NCBI GenBank assembly: GCA_023404805.1
Contig: JAEYAL010000143.1
Location: 1 to 44,869 of the forward strand
From: Actinomycetes bacterium
Lineage (GTDB): Bacteria; Actinomycetota; Thermoleophilia; Solirubrobacterales; Solirubrobacteraceae
Direction of reading: 5' to 3'
Length of the DNA stretch: 44,869 bases
In this document: positions 32,936 to 40,090 of the stretch, piece after piece
Numbering within the stretch: the stretch's first letter is position 1
Layout of the letters: every line of letters starts with the position of its first letter
The notes under the pieces: model-generated
Seen by the model: the letters and a program-made list of their open reading frames with translations, nothing else
Told to the model about the DNA's origin: nothing
Database searches by the model: none
Translations under genes and position numbers: made by a program

Positions 32936-34654
32936 ATGGCTGCCGCTGACGTGACCACCACCAAGACCACCGAGCAGACGCTTCCCGCGGTTCCGCTCCT
33001 CACCGCGCACTCGGTTGAGCGCGAAGACACGGGCTGGCGCTCGTGGGTGCTGACCACCGATCACAAGAAGATCGGGATCATGTACATCATCGCCGCCCTG
33101 GTCTTCTTCGTCCTGGGCGGGACCGAGGCGCTGCTGATCCGCCTCCAGCTGGGCACCCCGGACAACACGCTCCTGGATCCCCAGACCTACAACGCGATGT
33201 TCACGATGCACGGGACGACGATGGTCTTCCTGTTCGTCATCCCGATCATGGCGGGCTTCGGCAACTACTTCGCACCGCTGCAGATCGGCGCGCGAGACAT
33301 GGCCTTCCCGAAGCTGAACGGCCTGTCGTTCTGGTTCTACATGGCCGGTGGCATCGTCTTCTACTCGTCGCTGTTCTTCGGCGCTCCGGAAGCCGCCTGG
33401 ACCACCTACGCGCCGCTCTCTGACGACGCGTTCACCCCCGGCTTCGGCACCGACGCCTGGATCTTCCTCGTCCACCTCACGGGTATCTCGTCGCTCGTCG
33501 GCGCGATCAACTTCGTGGTGACGATCGCCAACATGCGCGCGCCCGGCATGGGCTGGGGCCGGATGCCGATCTTCGTCTGGACGATCCTGATCTACTCGGT
33601 GATGCTGATCATCGCCCTGCCGGTCATCGCCGTCGGCGCGACGCTCCTGCTGACCGACCGCCACTTCGGCACGCACTTCTACGACGTCGCCGGCGGCGGC
33701 GACCCGATGCTGTGGCAGCACCTCTTCTGGTTCTTCGGCCACCCCGAGGTGTACATCATGATCATCCCGGGCTTCGGGATCATCTCCGAGGTCCTGCCGG
33801 TCTTCTCGCGCAAGCCGATCTTCGGCTACAAGGCCGTCGCGGCCGCCACGGCCTCGATCGCCTTCCTCGGCACCCTCGTGTGGGCGCACCACATGTTCAC
33901 CACCCCGAGCCCGACGGCCGTGCTGGTGTTCTTCATGATCGGTTCGTTCCTGATCGGCGTCCCGACCGGCGTCAAGATCTTCAACTGGATCTTCACGCTC
34001 TACCAGGGCGCCATCGAGTTCAAGACGCCGCTGCTGTTCTCCGTCGGCTTCCTGTCGATGTTCCTCATCGGCGGCATCTCGGGCATCGTCCTCGCGACCT
34101 TCCCGATCGACTGGCAGCTGCACGACTCGTACTTCGTGGTCGCGCACTTCCACTACGTCCTCGTCGGTGGCGCGATGTTCTCGATCACGGCGGGCCTCTA
34201 CTACTGGTACCCGAAGATGACGGGCCGCATGATGAGCGAGCGCCTCGGCAAGTGGTCCTTCTGGTTCATGTTCGTGGGCTTCAACGTCACGTTCCTGATC
34301 CAGCACTCGCTCGGCCTCGACGGCATGCCGCGCCGCATCTACGAGTACGGCGACATCGGCAACTGGGGCACCTGGAACCTGATCTCGACGATCGGCTCGT
34401 TCATCCTCGGCGTCGGCCTGCTCCTCTCGATGATCAACGGCTACCGCTCGCTCAAGAACGGCGCCATCGCCGGCCCCGACCCGTGGCGCGCGAACACGCT
34501 CGAGTGGTTCATCCCCTCGCCGCCGCCTGCCAACAACTTCGACGTCGTGCCGACGGTCCGCTCCGTCGAGCCGCTCAAGGACATCCGCCAGGAAGTCGCG
34601 AGCCGTTCGCAGACGGGCACCGCTGAGGCCGCTCCGGCCCCGGCCGCTCACTGA
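32936..34654 (+). CDS. ctaD: Cytochrome c oxidase subunit I
   Basis: A 572-residue catalytic subunit of an aa3-type proton-pumping oxidase that reduces oxygen to water. ATG 32936 is preferred over TTG 32930 because GGAG lies 7 nt before it. Heme and copper ligands are seen: HGTTMVFLF (heme a His), WQHLFWFFGHPEVYI (CuB His and the cross-linked Tyr), LVWAHHMF (CuB His pair), and VVAHFHYVLVGG (heme a3 and a). Twelve helices fit the family. There is no fused subunit III: the C-terminal tail ends soon after helix 12 in an Ala/Pro-rich stretch. Confidence 0.97.
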   Translation: MAAADVTTTKTTEQTLPAVPLLTAHSVEREDTGWRSWVLTTDHKKIGIMYIIAALVFFVLGGTEALLIRLQLGTPDNTLLDPQTYNAMFTMHGTTMVFLFVIPIMAGFGNYFAPLQIGARDMAFPKLNGLSFWFYMAGGIVFYSSLFFGAPEAAWTTYAPLSDDAFTPGFGTDAWIFLVHLTGISSLVGAINFVVTIANMRAPGMGWGRMPIFVWTILIYSVMLIIALPVIAVGATLLLTDRHFGTHFYDVAGGGDPMLWQHLFWFFGHPEVYIMIIPGFGIISEVLPVFSRKPIFGYKAVAAATASIAFLGTLVWAHHMFTTPSPTAVLVFFMIGSFLIGVPTGVKIFNWIFTLYQGAIEFKTPLLFSVGFLSMFLIGGISGIVLATFPIDWQLHDSYFVVAHFHYVLVGGAMFSITAGLYYWYPKMTGRMMSERLGKWSFWFMFVGFNVTFLIQHSLGLDGMPRRIYEYGDIGNWGTWNLISTIGSFILGVGLLLSMINGYRSLKNGAIAGPDPWRANTLEWFIPSPPPANNFDVVPTVRSVEPLKDIRQEVASRSQTGTAEAAPAPAAH

Positions 34655-34659
34655 CCCAC

Positions 34660-35559
34660 GTGGGAGCGACCTCCGTCACCGTCGCCGCGGCCGAACGGCC
34701 GCGGAGCATCCAGCTGGCGCTGGACCTCTTCGAGCTCACGAAGCCGAAGGTCCAGAGCCTGCTGCTGCTGACCACCGTCACCTCGATGTACGTCGCGGGC
34801 CTGCCGTCGGTGCAGCTCGTGCTGCTCACGGTGCTCGGCGGCTACATGTGCGCTGGCGCCGCCGGCGCCGTGAACCACTGGTACGACCGCGACATCGACA
34901 TCCAGATGGGCCGCACCGCCGACCGGCCGATCCCTTCCGGGCGCGTGTCGCCTGCCGTGGCGCTCGGCTGGGGCGGGTTCCTCCTGGTCGGCAGCATGGT
35001 GCTGCTCGGCCTGACGGTGAACTGGCTCACGGCCCTGCTCTCGCTGGCTGGATTCGTCTGGTACGTCTTCGTCTACACGATGTGGCTCAAGCGCCGCACG
35101 CCGCAGAACATCGTCTGGGGCGGGGCCGCCGGCGCCTTCCCTGCGATGGCTGGCTGGGCTGCGGTGCAGGGCAACATCACCGTCACGTCGGTCGCGCTCT
35201 TCGCCATCGTCTTCCTCTGGACCCCGCCCCACTTCTGGGCGCTGTCGCTGCTGATGAAGGACGAGTACGCGAAGGTCGGCGTGCCGATGCTGCCGGTCGT
35301 CCGCGGCGAAGACGCCACCCGCGTCTGGATCTCGATCAGCACCGTCGTGCTGGTCGCGAGCTCGCTGGTGCCCTACTTCACCGAAGACATGGGCGGCCGC
35401 TACCTCTCGACGGCGCTGATCCTCGGCGCGGTCTTCCTGATCGGCGCAGAGCTGCTGCGCCGCCACCCGAGCCGCCAGCTCGCGCTGCGCGTCTACCTCT
35501 TCAGCCTGCTCTATCTCGCCCTTCTGTTCGGCGGGATGGTTTGCGACCTGCGCCTCTAA
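34660..35559 (+). CDS. ctaB: Protoheme IX farnesyltransferase (heme O synthase)
   Basis: A 299-residue UbiA-superfamily membrane enzyme that adds a farnesyl group to heme b, making heme O for conversion to the heme A of the aa3 oxidase. GTG 34660 lies 5 bp after the ctaD stop. Both Asp-rich motifs are intact: NHWYDRDIDIQMGRTADRP, and a TPPHFWALSLLMKDEYAKVGVPMLP segment typical of heme O synthases. Nine helices fit. A heme A synthase (ctaA) is not in the window. Confidence 0.95.
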   Translation: MGATSVTVAAAERPRSIQLALDLFELTKPKVQSLLLLTTVTSMYVAGLPSVQLVLLTVLGGYMCAGAAGAVNHWYDRDIDIQMGRTADRPIPSGRVSPAVALGWGGFLLVGSMVLLGLTVNWLTALLSLAGFVWYVFVYTMWLKRRTPQNIVWGGAAGAFPAMAGWAAVQGNITVTSVALFAIVFLWTPPHFWALSLLMKDEYAKVGVPMLPVVRGEDATRVWISISTVVLVASSLVPYFTEDMGGRYLSTALILGAVFLIGAELLRRHPSRQLALRVYLFSLLYLALLFGGMVCDLRL

Positions 35560-35597
35560 GGCTCATGCCGCGCACTTCCACCCTCAATCTCGATCGT

Positions 35598-35603
35598 TAG
35601 ACT
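35598..35603 (+). promoter_or_regulatory. Candidate -10 box (TAGACT) before the small oxidase-associated genes
   Basis: TAGACT 9 nt before ATG 35613. It suggests the two small membrane genes have their own leaderless start in addition to read-through from ctaB. Confidence 0.4.
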
Positions 35604-35612
35604 GGTCAGCCA

Positions 35613-35732
35613 ATGGACAAGCAACTCGTGAAGAGCAACTTCCGGGTCACGATCATCTCGTCGCTCGTCGCCCTGGTGATGTTTGGCGCCGGCTTCGTCG
35701 CCTCGGTCATCTACGTCGGAGGTACGCCGTAA
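35613..35732 (+). CDS. 39-residue single-helix membrane protein in the oxidase operon
   Basis: ATG at 35613 to TAA at 35730-35732 encodes MDKQLVKSNFRVTIISS, then a hydrophobic helix (LVALVMFGAGFVASVIYVGG) and TP. Its TAA overlaps the next ATG (TAATG), and a TAGACT box is 9 nt upstream, so it is very likely translated. Size, topology and position suggest a small structural subunit of the cytochrome oxidase, like the tiny fourth subunits of bacterial aa3 oxidases. I do not recognise a named family. Confidence 0.7.
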   Translation: MDKQLVKSNFRVTIISSLVALVMFGAGFVASVIYVGGTP

Positions 35733-36049
35733 TGGCTACCGAGCGCAAGCTCCCGCCCGTCGGTGAGGAGATCCACCTCCCCGGCCTGAGCGCCCAGCCG
35801 CTGATGGTCGCGGTCACGTCGACCATCGCCCTGCTCGGCGTCACGATGGCCACCCCGGTGTTCTTCATCATCGGCATCACGGGCCTGCTGATCACGCTGT
35901 ACCTCTGGATCCGCGACGCGGTCGTCGAGTTCAAGGCACTGCCCGAGCACCATGACCACGGTCACGACGACCACGGCCATGACGGCCACGCCGAGCCCGC
36001 TGCCGCAGCCCCCGCGCTCGACAAGGCCGACGCCGCCCCGGAGCACTGA
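35732..36049 (+). CDS. Small two-helix membrane protein with histidine-rich tail (oxidase-associated)
   Basis: A 105-residue protein: an N-terminal cytoplasmic segment ending HLPGLSAQP, two helices (LMVAVTSTIALLGVT; VFFIIGITGLLITLYLWI), then a histidine/aspartate tail (EHHDHGHDDHGHDGHAE) and an Ala-rich end. The helices resemble subunit IV-like small oxidase proteins. The His cluster could bind copper or zinc, so a role in metal delivery to the CuA/CuB sites is possible but unproven. It is the last gene of the operon, followed by two hairpins. Confidence 0.75.
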   Translation: MATERKLPPVGEEIHLPGLSAQPLMVAVTSTIALLGVTMATPVFFIIGITGLLITLYLWIRDAVVEFKALPEHHDHGHDDHGHDGHAEPAAAAPALDKADAAPEH

Positions 36050-36102
36050 GCTTCTCCGGCGCCCCGCGCCGGTTTTCGCGGTTCAGCACCGCAACCACTT
36101 CT

Positions 36103-36127
36103 ACGGGCACCGCATCGCGGTGCCCGT
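36103..36127 (+). terminator. Strong terminator hairpin of the oxidase operon
   Basis: ACGGGCACCGC / GCGGTGCCCGT, an 11-bp perfect stem with a 3-nt loop, followed by CGTCGTTTG. It lies 53 nt after the last oxidase gene. Confidence 0.7.
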
Positions 36128-36130
36128 CGT

Positions 36131-36159
36131 CGTTTGAGGGCAGCGCGAGGCCTCAAACG
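36131..36159. terminator. Second inverted repeat after the oxidase operon
   Basis: CGTTTGAGG (36131-36139) / CCTCAAACG (36151-36159), a 9-bp stem with 11-nt loop directly after the strong terminator. A back-up terminator or protein-binding site. Confidence 0.45.
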
Positions 36160-36232
36160 CAGCGGCCTCCTCGTCGATCGAGCCGGGCCCGCGGGTCGTC
36201 CACCGAGAGCTGGTGGAACCCGAACGGCGCCG

Positions 36233-36267
36233 GCGAGCCGAGGGCTGGCCGTATTAGAGCGGCTCGC
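36233..36267 (-). terminator. Candidate terminator of the CBS gene
   Basis: GCGAGCCG (36233-36240) / CGGCTCGC (36260-36267), 8-bp arms with a 19-nt loop, at the 3' end of the minus-strand CBS gene. Confidence 0.4.
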
Positions 36268-36683
36268 TAAGCGCTAGCGCCTGCGGGCTTGCGGTGCATC
36301 TGCATCGCGATCGGCTCCCAGGCGGCGACGATGTCGCGGATCGAGACAACGCCAACGACCTCGTAGCCGTCGACGACGACCAGATGGCGGCAACGGCCGC
36401 GGAGCATCATCTGCGCCGCCTGCTCGAGCGGCCAGCTCGGAACGGCGATGGAGGTGTCGCGAGCCATGTGGTTGGCGACGATCTCCTTGTCGAGGTCGAG
36501 CCCTGCGGCCACCGCCTTGACGATGTCGCGCTCAGCGACGATGCCCGGACCCATACCGTCGGGATCGTTGATAACGGCCGACCCGACCCCACGCTCGGCC
36601 ATCTTCTCGGCCGCTTCCCGCAACGTATGCCCCGGTCCGACGGTGAGGACCACCGCCGACATCGCTTCGCTAACCATCGCCAT
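36267..36683 (-). CDS. Tandem CBS-domain protein
   Basis: A 138-residue protein made of two CBS domains, which together bind adenosyl nucleotides and sense energy or redox state. The first domain has TLREAAEKMAERGVGSAVI and GIVAERDIVKA. The second has PLEQAAQMMLRGRCRHLVVV and VGVVSIRDIVAAW. ATG 36683 is used (MAMVSEAM), with 36677 equally possible; a GGGAG lies 12 nt upstream. The frame runs further up only in poor sequence. It stands alone, so its partner is unknown; the short Arg/Pro/Ala tail carries no extra domain. Confidence 0.9.
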   Translation of the reverse strand: MAMVSEAMSAVVLTVGPGHTLREAAEKMAERGVGSAVINDPDGMGPGIVAERDIVKAVAAGLDLDKEIVANHMARDTSIAVPSWPLEQAAQMMLRGRCRHLVVVDGYEVVGVVSIRDIVAAWEPIAMQMHRKPAGASA

Positions 36684-36872
36684 CGCCGTACTGCTCTCCC
36701 AATAGGTGGCCGGGACGAGCGCGAATGCCCACTTGACACCGATGCTACGGCGCGTTCCCCGGCGCCGGATCTCGAATCCGGCCGCCGGACCATATCGCAT
36801 CAATCGTCACAATGTCCACCCTCGACACCGGCAACCGGCGTTGCTTGTCGCGCAAGCGGGCTATGGTTGGAC

Positions 36873-36908
36873 ATGCGCCGTGTCATACCCGCCAGCGACC
36901 GGGAATGA
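36873..36908 (+). CDS. Possible 11-residue leader peptide (MRRVIPASDRE)
   Basis: ATG at 36873 to TGA at 36906-36908, preceded by TATGGT with a 5-nt gap, which fits a leaderless start. It is too short for homology and may be chance; included because its promoter-like box has the window's typical geometry and lies next to an inverted repeat. Confidence 0.2.
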   Translation: MRRVIPASDRE

Positions 36909-36951
36909 CCGTCAGGCTCGCGCGCAAAAGCAGGCTTGTTGAACCACTTGC

Positions 36952-36981
36952 TTGCGGACGCAACGAACCAGGCGCTATAGT
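36952..36981 (+). promoter_or_regulatory. Candidate promoter TTGCGG-N18-TATAGT for the AraC-type gene
   Basis: -35 TTGCGG at 36952-36957 and -10 TATAGT at 36976-36981 with 18-bp spacing, the best two-box match I found in the window. Inverted repeats overlap the -35 and lie just after the -10, where a repressor could block it. Confidence 0.5.
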
Positions 36982-37131
36982 TGCTATTGCAAGCACACAC
37001 GCGCCAGGATCCGCCTCCCACGAGGCTAGGCGCATTCGAGCCCGGAGTGTCCACCGGGAACCCCACCTCGATGCGCCGACGATCGCCCACCCACGCGACG
37101 TACAACACCGAGACCCCCAGTCGAGGTACCC

Positions 37132-37542
37132 ATGACAGAGCATCGCGCCTCAACCATCGCCAGCCGTACCGCCCTCTATCGCGAGGCGGTGTCGGTCATC
37201 GAAGCCGACTACGCCAACACGCTCACGCTCGACGACATCGCGGTCAAAATCGCGTCGTCGCGCCGCCAGCTGCAGCGAGCCTTCGCCGAGGTCGGTGAAA
37301 CGACCTTCCGAGACGTCCTCACGGCCGTCCGGATGGATCGCGCCGCCGAACTCCTGACCGATCCGCGCTATTCCGTGCGCAGCGTCGCGTTCCAGGTCGG
37401 CTACCGCCAGCCCGCGCAGTTCGCCAAGGCGTTCCGCCGCCACCACGGCCTTTCGCCGTCGGAGTTCCGCGTGCGCCGCCGCTTCGGCCTCGACGAGCCG
37501 CAGAGCGCGGGCCTCGAGTCCCGCTCCTACCTGCTGGCCTAA
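37132..37542 (+). CDS. Short AraC-family transcriptional regulator
   Basis: A 136-residue protein that is nearly all AraC DNA-binding domain. The first helix-turn-helix is LTLDDIAVKIASSRRQLQRAFAEVG and the second is YSVRSVAFQVGYRQPAQFAKAF, followed by RHHGLSPSEFRVRR. The usual ligand-binding domain is missing, so control must be by level, partner or redox state. The upstream TTGC...GCAA repeats are candidate autoregulatory operators. A 9-bp hairpin ends the unit. Target genes are unknown; the divergent CBS gene and the downstream genes are the nearest. Confidence 0.9.
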   Translation: MTEHRASTIASRTALYREAVSVIEADYANTLTLDDIAVKIASSRRQLQRAFAEVGETTFRDVLTAVRMDRAAELLTDPRYSVRSVAFQVGYRQPAQFAKAFRRHHGLSPSEFRVRRRFGLDEPQSAGLESRSYLLA

Positions 37543-37555
37543 CACCTCGCGAGTC

Positions 37556-37578
37556 GCGGCCCACCCGGTGTGGGCCGC
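37556..37578 (+). terminator. Terminator of the AraC-type gene
   Basis: GCGGCCCAC / GTGGGCCGC, a 9-bp perfect stem with loop CCGGT, 13 nt after the stop. Confidence 0.55.
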
Positions 37579-37596
37579 CTCGCCTGCCCGCCTTGG

Positions 37597-37602
37597 TAGG
37601 GT
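37597..37602 (+). promoter_or_regulatory. Candidate -10 box (TAGGGT) of the zinc-ribbon gene
   Basis: TAGGGT exactly 7 nt before GTG 37610; leaderless geometry. Confidence 0.45.
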
Positions 37603-37609
37603 TTGCGCC

Positions 37610-37873
37610 GTGAAGCAGCGTTACCGGTTCCGCACGCCCTCGAGCGGCCGCGAGCTCATCCTCGAGGCCGATCCCGAGCTGGTCTACCACGACCATGTCA
37701 GCGGTGAAAAGCTCGAAGTCATCGGCAAGGTCCTGCCGCTCGCGCCCTCCAAGTCGAATCTGCCGTGGTCCGTGGCCACGCTCCGCATCTGCCCGCACTG
37801 CGGCTCGATGGCGCAGCGCGACCTGAACGAGTGCCCCACCTGCGGTCGCCGCATGACGGCGCTCGCCGACTAG
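37610..37873 (+). CDS. Small zinc-ribbon protein
   Basis: An 87-residue protein from GTG 37610, chosen over an upstream in-frame start because it follows a TAGGGT box by 7 nt. The N-terminal half is strand-rich (KQRYRFRTPSSGRELILEAD). The C-terminal half has two CxxC pairs, RICPHCGSMAQRDLNECPTCGRRM split by 11 residues, a zinc ribbon. No signal peptide. Function unknown; such ribbons bind nucleic acid or protein. Thirteen bp later begins a lipoprotein gene. Confidence 0.75.
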   Translation: MKQRYRFRTPSSGRELILEADPELVYHDHVSGEKLEVIGKVLPLAPSKSNLPWSVATLRICPHCGSMAQRDLNECPTCGRRMTALAD

Positions 37874-37886
37874 GAGCGCCTGCTCC

Positions 37887-38351
37887 ATGCGCCTGCCGGC
37901 CACACGCGGCAGCATGCTCGCCGTTCTCGCGGCCACCGTCCTCGCGGGCTGTGGCGGCGGGACCGAGGTCGCCCCTGAGCCGGCTGGCAGCCCGGATGTC
38001 GTCCCGCCCACCGGCGACGTGACCACGCTGGCGGCGAGCGGCTCTACGCCGTCGACGACGCCTGACGAGACCACGCCGGAGACGACGCCGACGACGCCGA
38101 CCGATACCTCGACGGGCAGCAGCTCCACGAGCACCGGCTCGGGATCGAGCGGCGGCACGACGACCGGCAGCGGTTCGACCGGCTCGGGATCCAGCGGCGG
38201 CACGACCACCGGAGGCGGCGCCGGCGCGACCGGCGGCACGGGCACGTCGGGCAACACCGGCGGCACGGGCACCAGCGGCGGTGGCAGCACCGGCAGCGGC
38301 GGCTCGAGCTCCGGTGGCGACTTCTGTGAACTGAATCCTGGCGTCTGCTGA
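37887..38351 (+). CDS. Low-complexity Ser/Thr/Gly-rich lipoprotein
   Basis: A 154-residue exported protein with a lipobox: the signal MRLPATRGSMLAVLAATVLAGC ends at Cys22, where a diacylglyceryl anchor is expected. The mature chain is almost only Ser, Thr, Gly and Pro (GGTTTGSGSTGSGSSGG), partly in 45-bp DNA repeats, and ends with DFCELNPGVC, whose two Cys may form a disulfide. This looks like a flexible wall-spanning stalk with a small tip. No catalytic domain. Confidence 0.75.
   Translation: MRLPATRGSMLAVLAATVLAGCGGGTEVAPEPAGSPDVVPPTGDVTTLAASGSTPSTTPDETTPETTPTTPTDTSTGSSSTSTGSGSSGGTTTGSGSTGSGSSGGTTTGGGAGATGGTGTSGNTGGTGTSGGGSTGSGGSSSGGDFCELNPGVC
38133..38310 (+). repeat. Tandem low-complexity repeats inside the lipoprotein gene
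   Basis: A 45-bp unit beginning ACCGGCTCGGGATC starts at 38133 and again at 38178, nearly identical over 35 bp. Shorter ACCGGCGGCACGGGCAC units follow. Length variation between strains is likely. Confidence 0.7.
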
Positions 38352-38389
38352 TCGCTCCGATCCGCCCGGTTCTGTGTTGGAACCCCCTG

Positions 38390-39085
38390 ATGAAACATCG
38401 TCATCTCCTCCCCCTCCTCGCGCTGCTCGCTGCGCTCCTCGCTCCGGCGGCCGCTACGGCCGGCGTCACGGAGATCGCCCCGCTCGGCACGAACACCGCC
38501 GGATGCCCCGGGTTCGCTGAGAACGAGTGCGGCATCCTCGTGGTCCGCCAGACTGGCTTCCAGGCCAAGGTCGGCACGACGAAGGCCTTCACGACGGCCA
38601 AGACCTCCGGCCATGTCGTCGCCTGGTCGGTCTCGCTCGTCTCCGTGGCGGCGTCGAAGGTCAAAGAGGTCAACGACAAGTACGGCGGCGCGCCGCGGGC
38701 CGCGGTCGTGATCCTCGCGCCGCTCGGCAAGTCGAAGTTCAAGGTCGTGCAGAAGGGGCCGCTCGTCGACCTCACCAAGTACCTCGGCACCACCCCCACC
38801 TTCGCGCTCCCCACCGCGCTCCCGATCAAGGCGGGCCAGGTGGTCGGCATCACGATCCCAACCTGGGCTCCGCTGCTGCAGCTCGGCCTCGGCAGCGACA
38901 CGTCGTGGCGCTCGAGCAAGCCACTCAAGGAATCGGTCGCCAAGGACTACCGCCCGCAGCGGGCGCTGGTCGGCACGAGCACCGAAGCCTCGTTTGCGGC
39001 GCTCTACCAGCGTGCCCGCATGGCGTACAGCGCCGTGATGGTGCCGACGCCGACGCCGGCGAAGAGCAAGCCGAAGACGAAGTAG
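38390..39085 (+). CDS. Secreted protein of unknown function
   Basis: A 231-residue exported protein with a clean signal peptide (MKHRHLLPLLALLAALLAPA, cut near TAG). The mature part is strand-rich, with two Cys (AGCPGFAENECGILVV) likely bridged. A Lys-rich C-terminus (TPTPAKSKPKTK) could contact the wall. Segments such as SGHVVAWSVSLVSV and GQVVGITIPTWAPLL suggest a beta-sandwich. I do not recognise the family. It follows the lipoprotein gene by 38 bp and probably shares its transcript. Confidence 0.75.
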   Translation: MKHRHLLPLLALLAALLAPAAATAGVTEIAPLGTNTAGCPGFAENECGILVVRQTGFQAKVGTTKAFTTAKTSGHVVAWSVSLVSVAASKVKEVNDKYGGAPRAAVVILAPLGKSKFKVVQKGPLVDLTKYLGTTPTFALPTALPIKAGQVVGITIPTWAPLLQLGLGSDTSWRSSKPLKESVAKDYRPQRALVGTSTEASFAALYQRARMAYSAVMVPTPTPAKSKPKTK

Positions 39086-39119
39086 CGCCGGCGATCACGG
39101 GCGTGTCGCGGGAGGACAC

Positions 39120-39125
39120 TAGAGT
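39120..39125 (+). promoter_or_regulatory. Candidate -10 box (TAGAGT) of the second ABC operon
   Basis: TAGAGT 8 nt before GTG 39134. Confidence 0.45.
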
Positions 39126-39133
39126 CCTCCGGC

Positions 39134-40090
39134 GTGTCCCACGCGATCGTCACCCGCGCGCTCGAGAAGCGCTACCCCAAGGGCGGAACCTACGCGGTCC
39201 AGGGCGTCGATCTCGACGTCGCTGACGGCGAGGTCTACGGCTTTCTCGGCCCCAACGGAGCTGGCAAATCGACGACCGTCCGGCTGCTGGTCACGCTGCT
39301 GCGGCCCACGGGCGGCACCGCGTTCGTCGCCGGGCATGACGTGGTCAAGGACCCGGCCGCCGTCCGGGCGAGCATCGGCGTCGCGCTCCAAGACGCGGCG
39401 ATCGATCCGCTGATGACCGGGCGCGAGCTGCTTGAGCTCCAAGCCGTGCTGCATGGCCTCTCGCGCCGAGAGTCTGCCCCGCGCGGCGCGCTGCTGCTGG
39501 AACGCGTCGGGCTGTCCGAGGCCGGCGACAAGCGCGTCGGCGAGTACTCCGGCGGCATGCGCCGGCGCCTCGACCTCGCGATGGCGCTGATCCACGAGCC
39601 GAAGGTCCTCTTCCTCGACGAGCCGACGACGGGCCTGGATCCGTCAAGCCGCCTGCTGCTGTGGGCCGAGGTGCGCCGCCTCCGCGACCAGGGCACGACC
39701 GTCTTCCTGACTACGCAGTACCTCGAAGAGGCCGACCAGCTCGCCGACCGCGTCGGCATCATCGCTGGCGGGCGCCTCGTCGCCGAGGACACCCCCGCGG
39801 CGCTGAAGGCCGAGGTCGGGCGCCCGCACGTGCACGTGGTGCTCAACGATCCGGCCGACCGCGCGCAGGCCCTCCAGGCGGCGACCGCCGTCGGGGATCC
39901 GCGCCCGGGGGTCACGGACTCCTGCATGGACGTGACCGTCGACGACGGCTCCCACGAGCTGCCGGCGCTGGTCCGCGCGCTCGACGACGCAGGCATCGCG
40001 GTCGCGGGCCTCGACGTGGTCCGGCCCACGCTCGATGACGTGTTCCTGCAGAAGACGGGCGAGCACCTGGCTGAGGAGCCGGTGGTTTGA
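39134..40090 (+). CDS. ABC transporter ATP-binding protein (DrrA-like)
   Basis: A 318-residue ATPase starting at GTG 39134. Walker A GPNGAGKST, Q-loop in GVALQDAAIDP, signature EYSGGMRRRLD, Walker B VLFLDEPTTGLD and switch region TTQYLEEADQLA with Gln in place of the usual His, as in daunorubicin-resistance DrrA proteins. The C-terminal 80 residues (RPTLDDVFLQKTGEH) are the DrrA extension. Its end overlaps the first permease start (TTGA). The system probably exports a lipid or natural product. Confidence 0.93.
   Translation: MSHAIVTRALEKRYPKGGTYAVQGVDLDVADGEVYGFLGPNGAGKSTTVRLLVTLLRPTGGTAFVAGHDVVKDPAAVRASIGVALQDAAIDPLMTGRELLELQAVLHGLSRRESAPRGALLLERVGLSEAGDKRVGEYSGGMRRRLDLAMALIHEPKVLFLDEPTTGLDPSSRLLLWAEVRRLRDQGTTVFLTTQYLEEADQLADRVGIIAGGRLVAEDTPAALKAEVGRPHVHVVLNDPADRAQALQAATAVGDPRPGVTDSCMDVTVDDGSHELPALVRALDDAGIAVAGLDVVRPTLDDVFLQKTGEHLAEEPVV

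Larger units (their letters stand above)
36684..37131. other. 448-bp regulatory region between CBS and AraC-type genes
   Basis: No ordinary gene. Three TTGC...GCAA inverted repeats lie at 36841-36855, 36948-36963 and 36981-36995. Two -10-like boxes are associated with them: TATGGT (36862-36867) and TATAGT (36976-36981). An 11-codon ORF starts 5 nt after the first. From the second box to the AraC start is about 150 nt, so that gene may have a real 5' leader. Confidence 0.5.

Noticed and set aside
32795..34651. 618-codon open frame antisense to ctaD
   Set aside because: Its product is Asp/Glu/Arg/His-rich with no fold, a typical mirror of a GC-rich gene; ctaD is unmistakable on the plus strand.
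38101..38340. CRISPR-like repeats
   Set aside because: The repeats are low-complexity codon repeats of a lipoprotein, without spacers.
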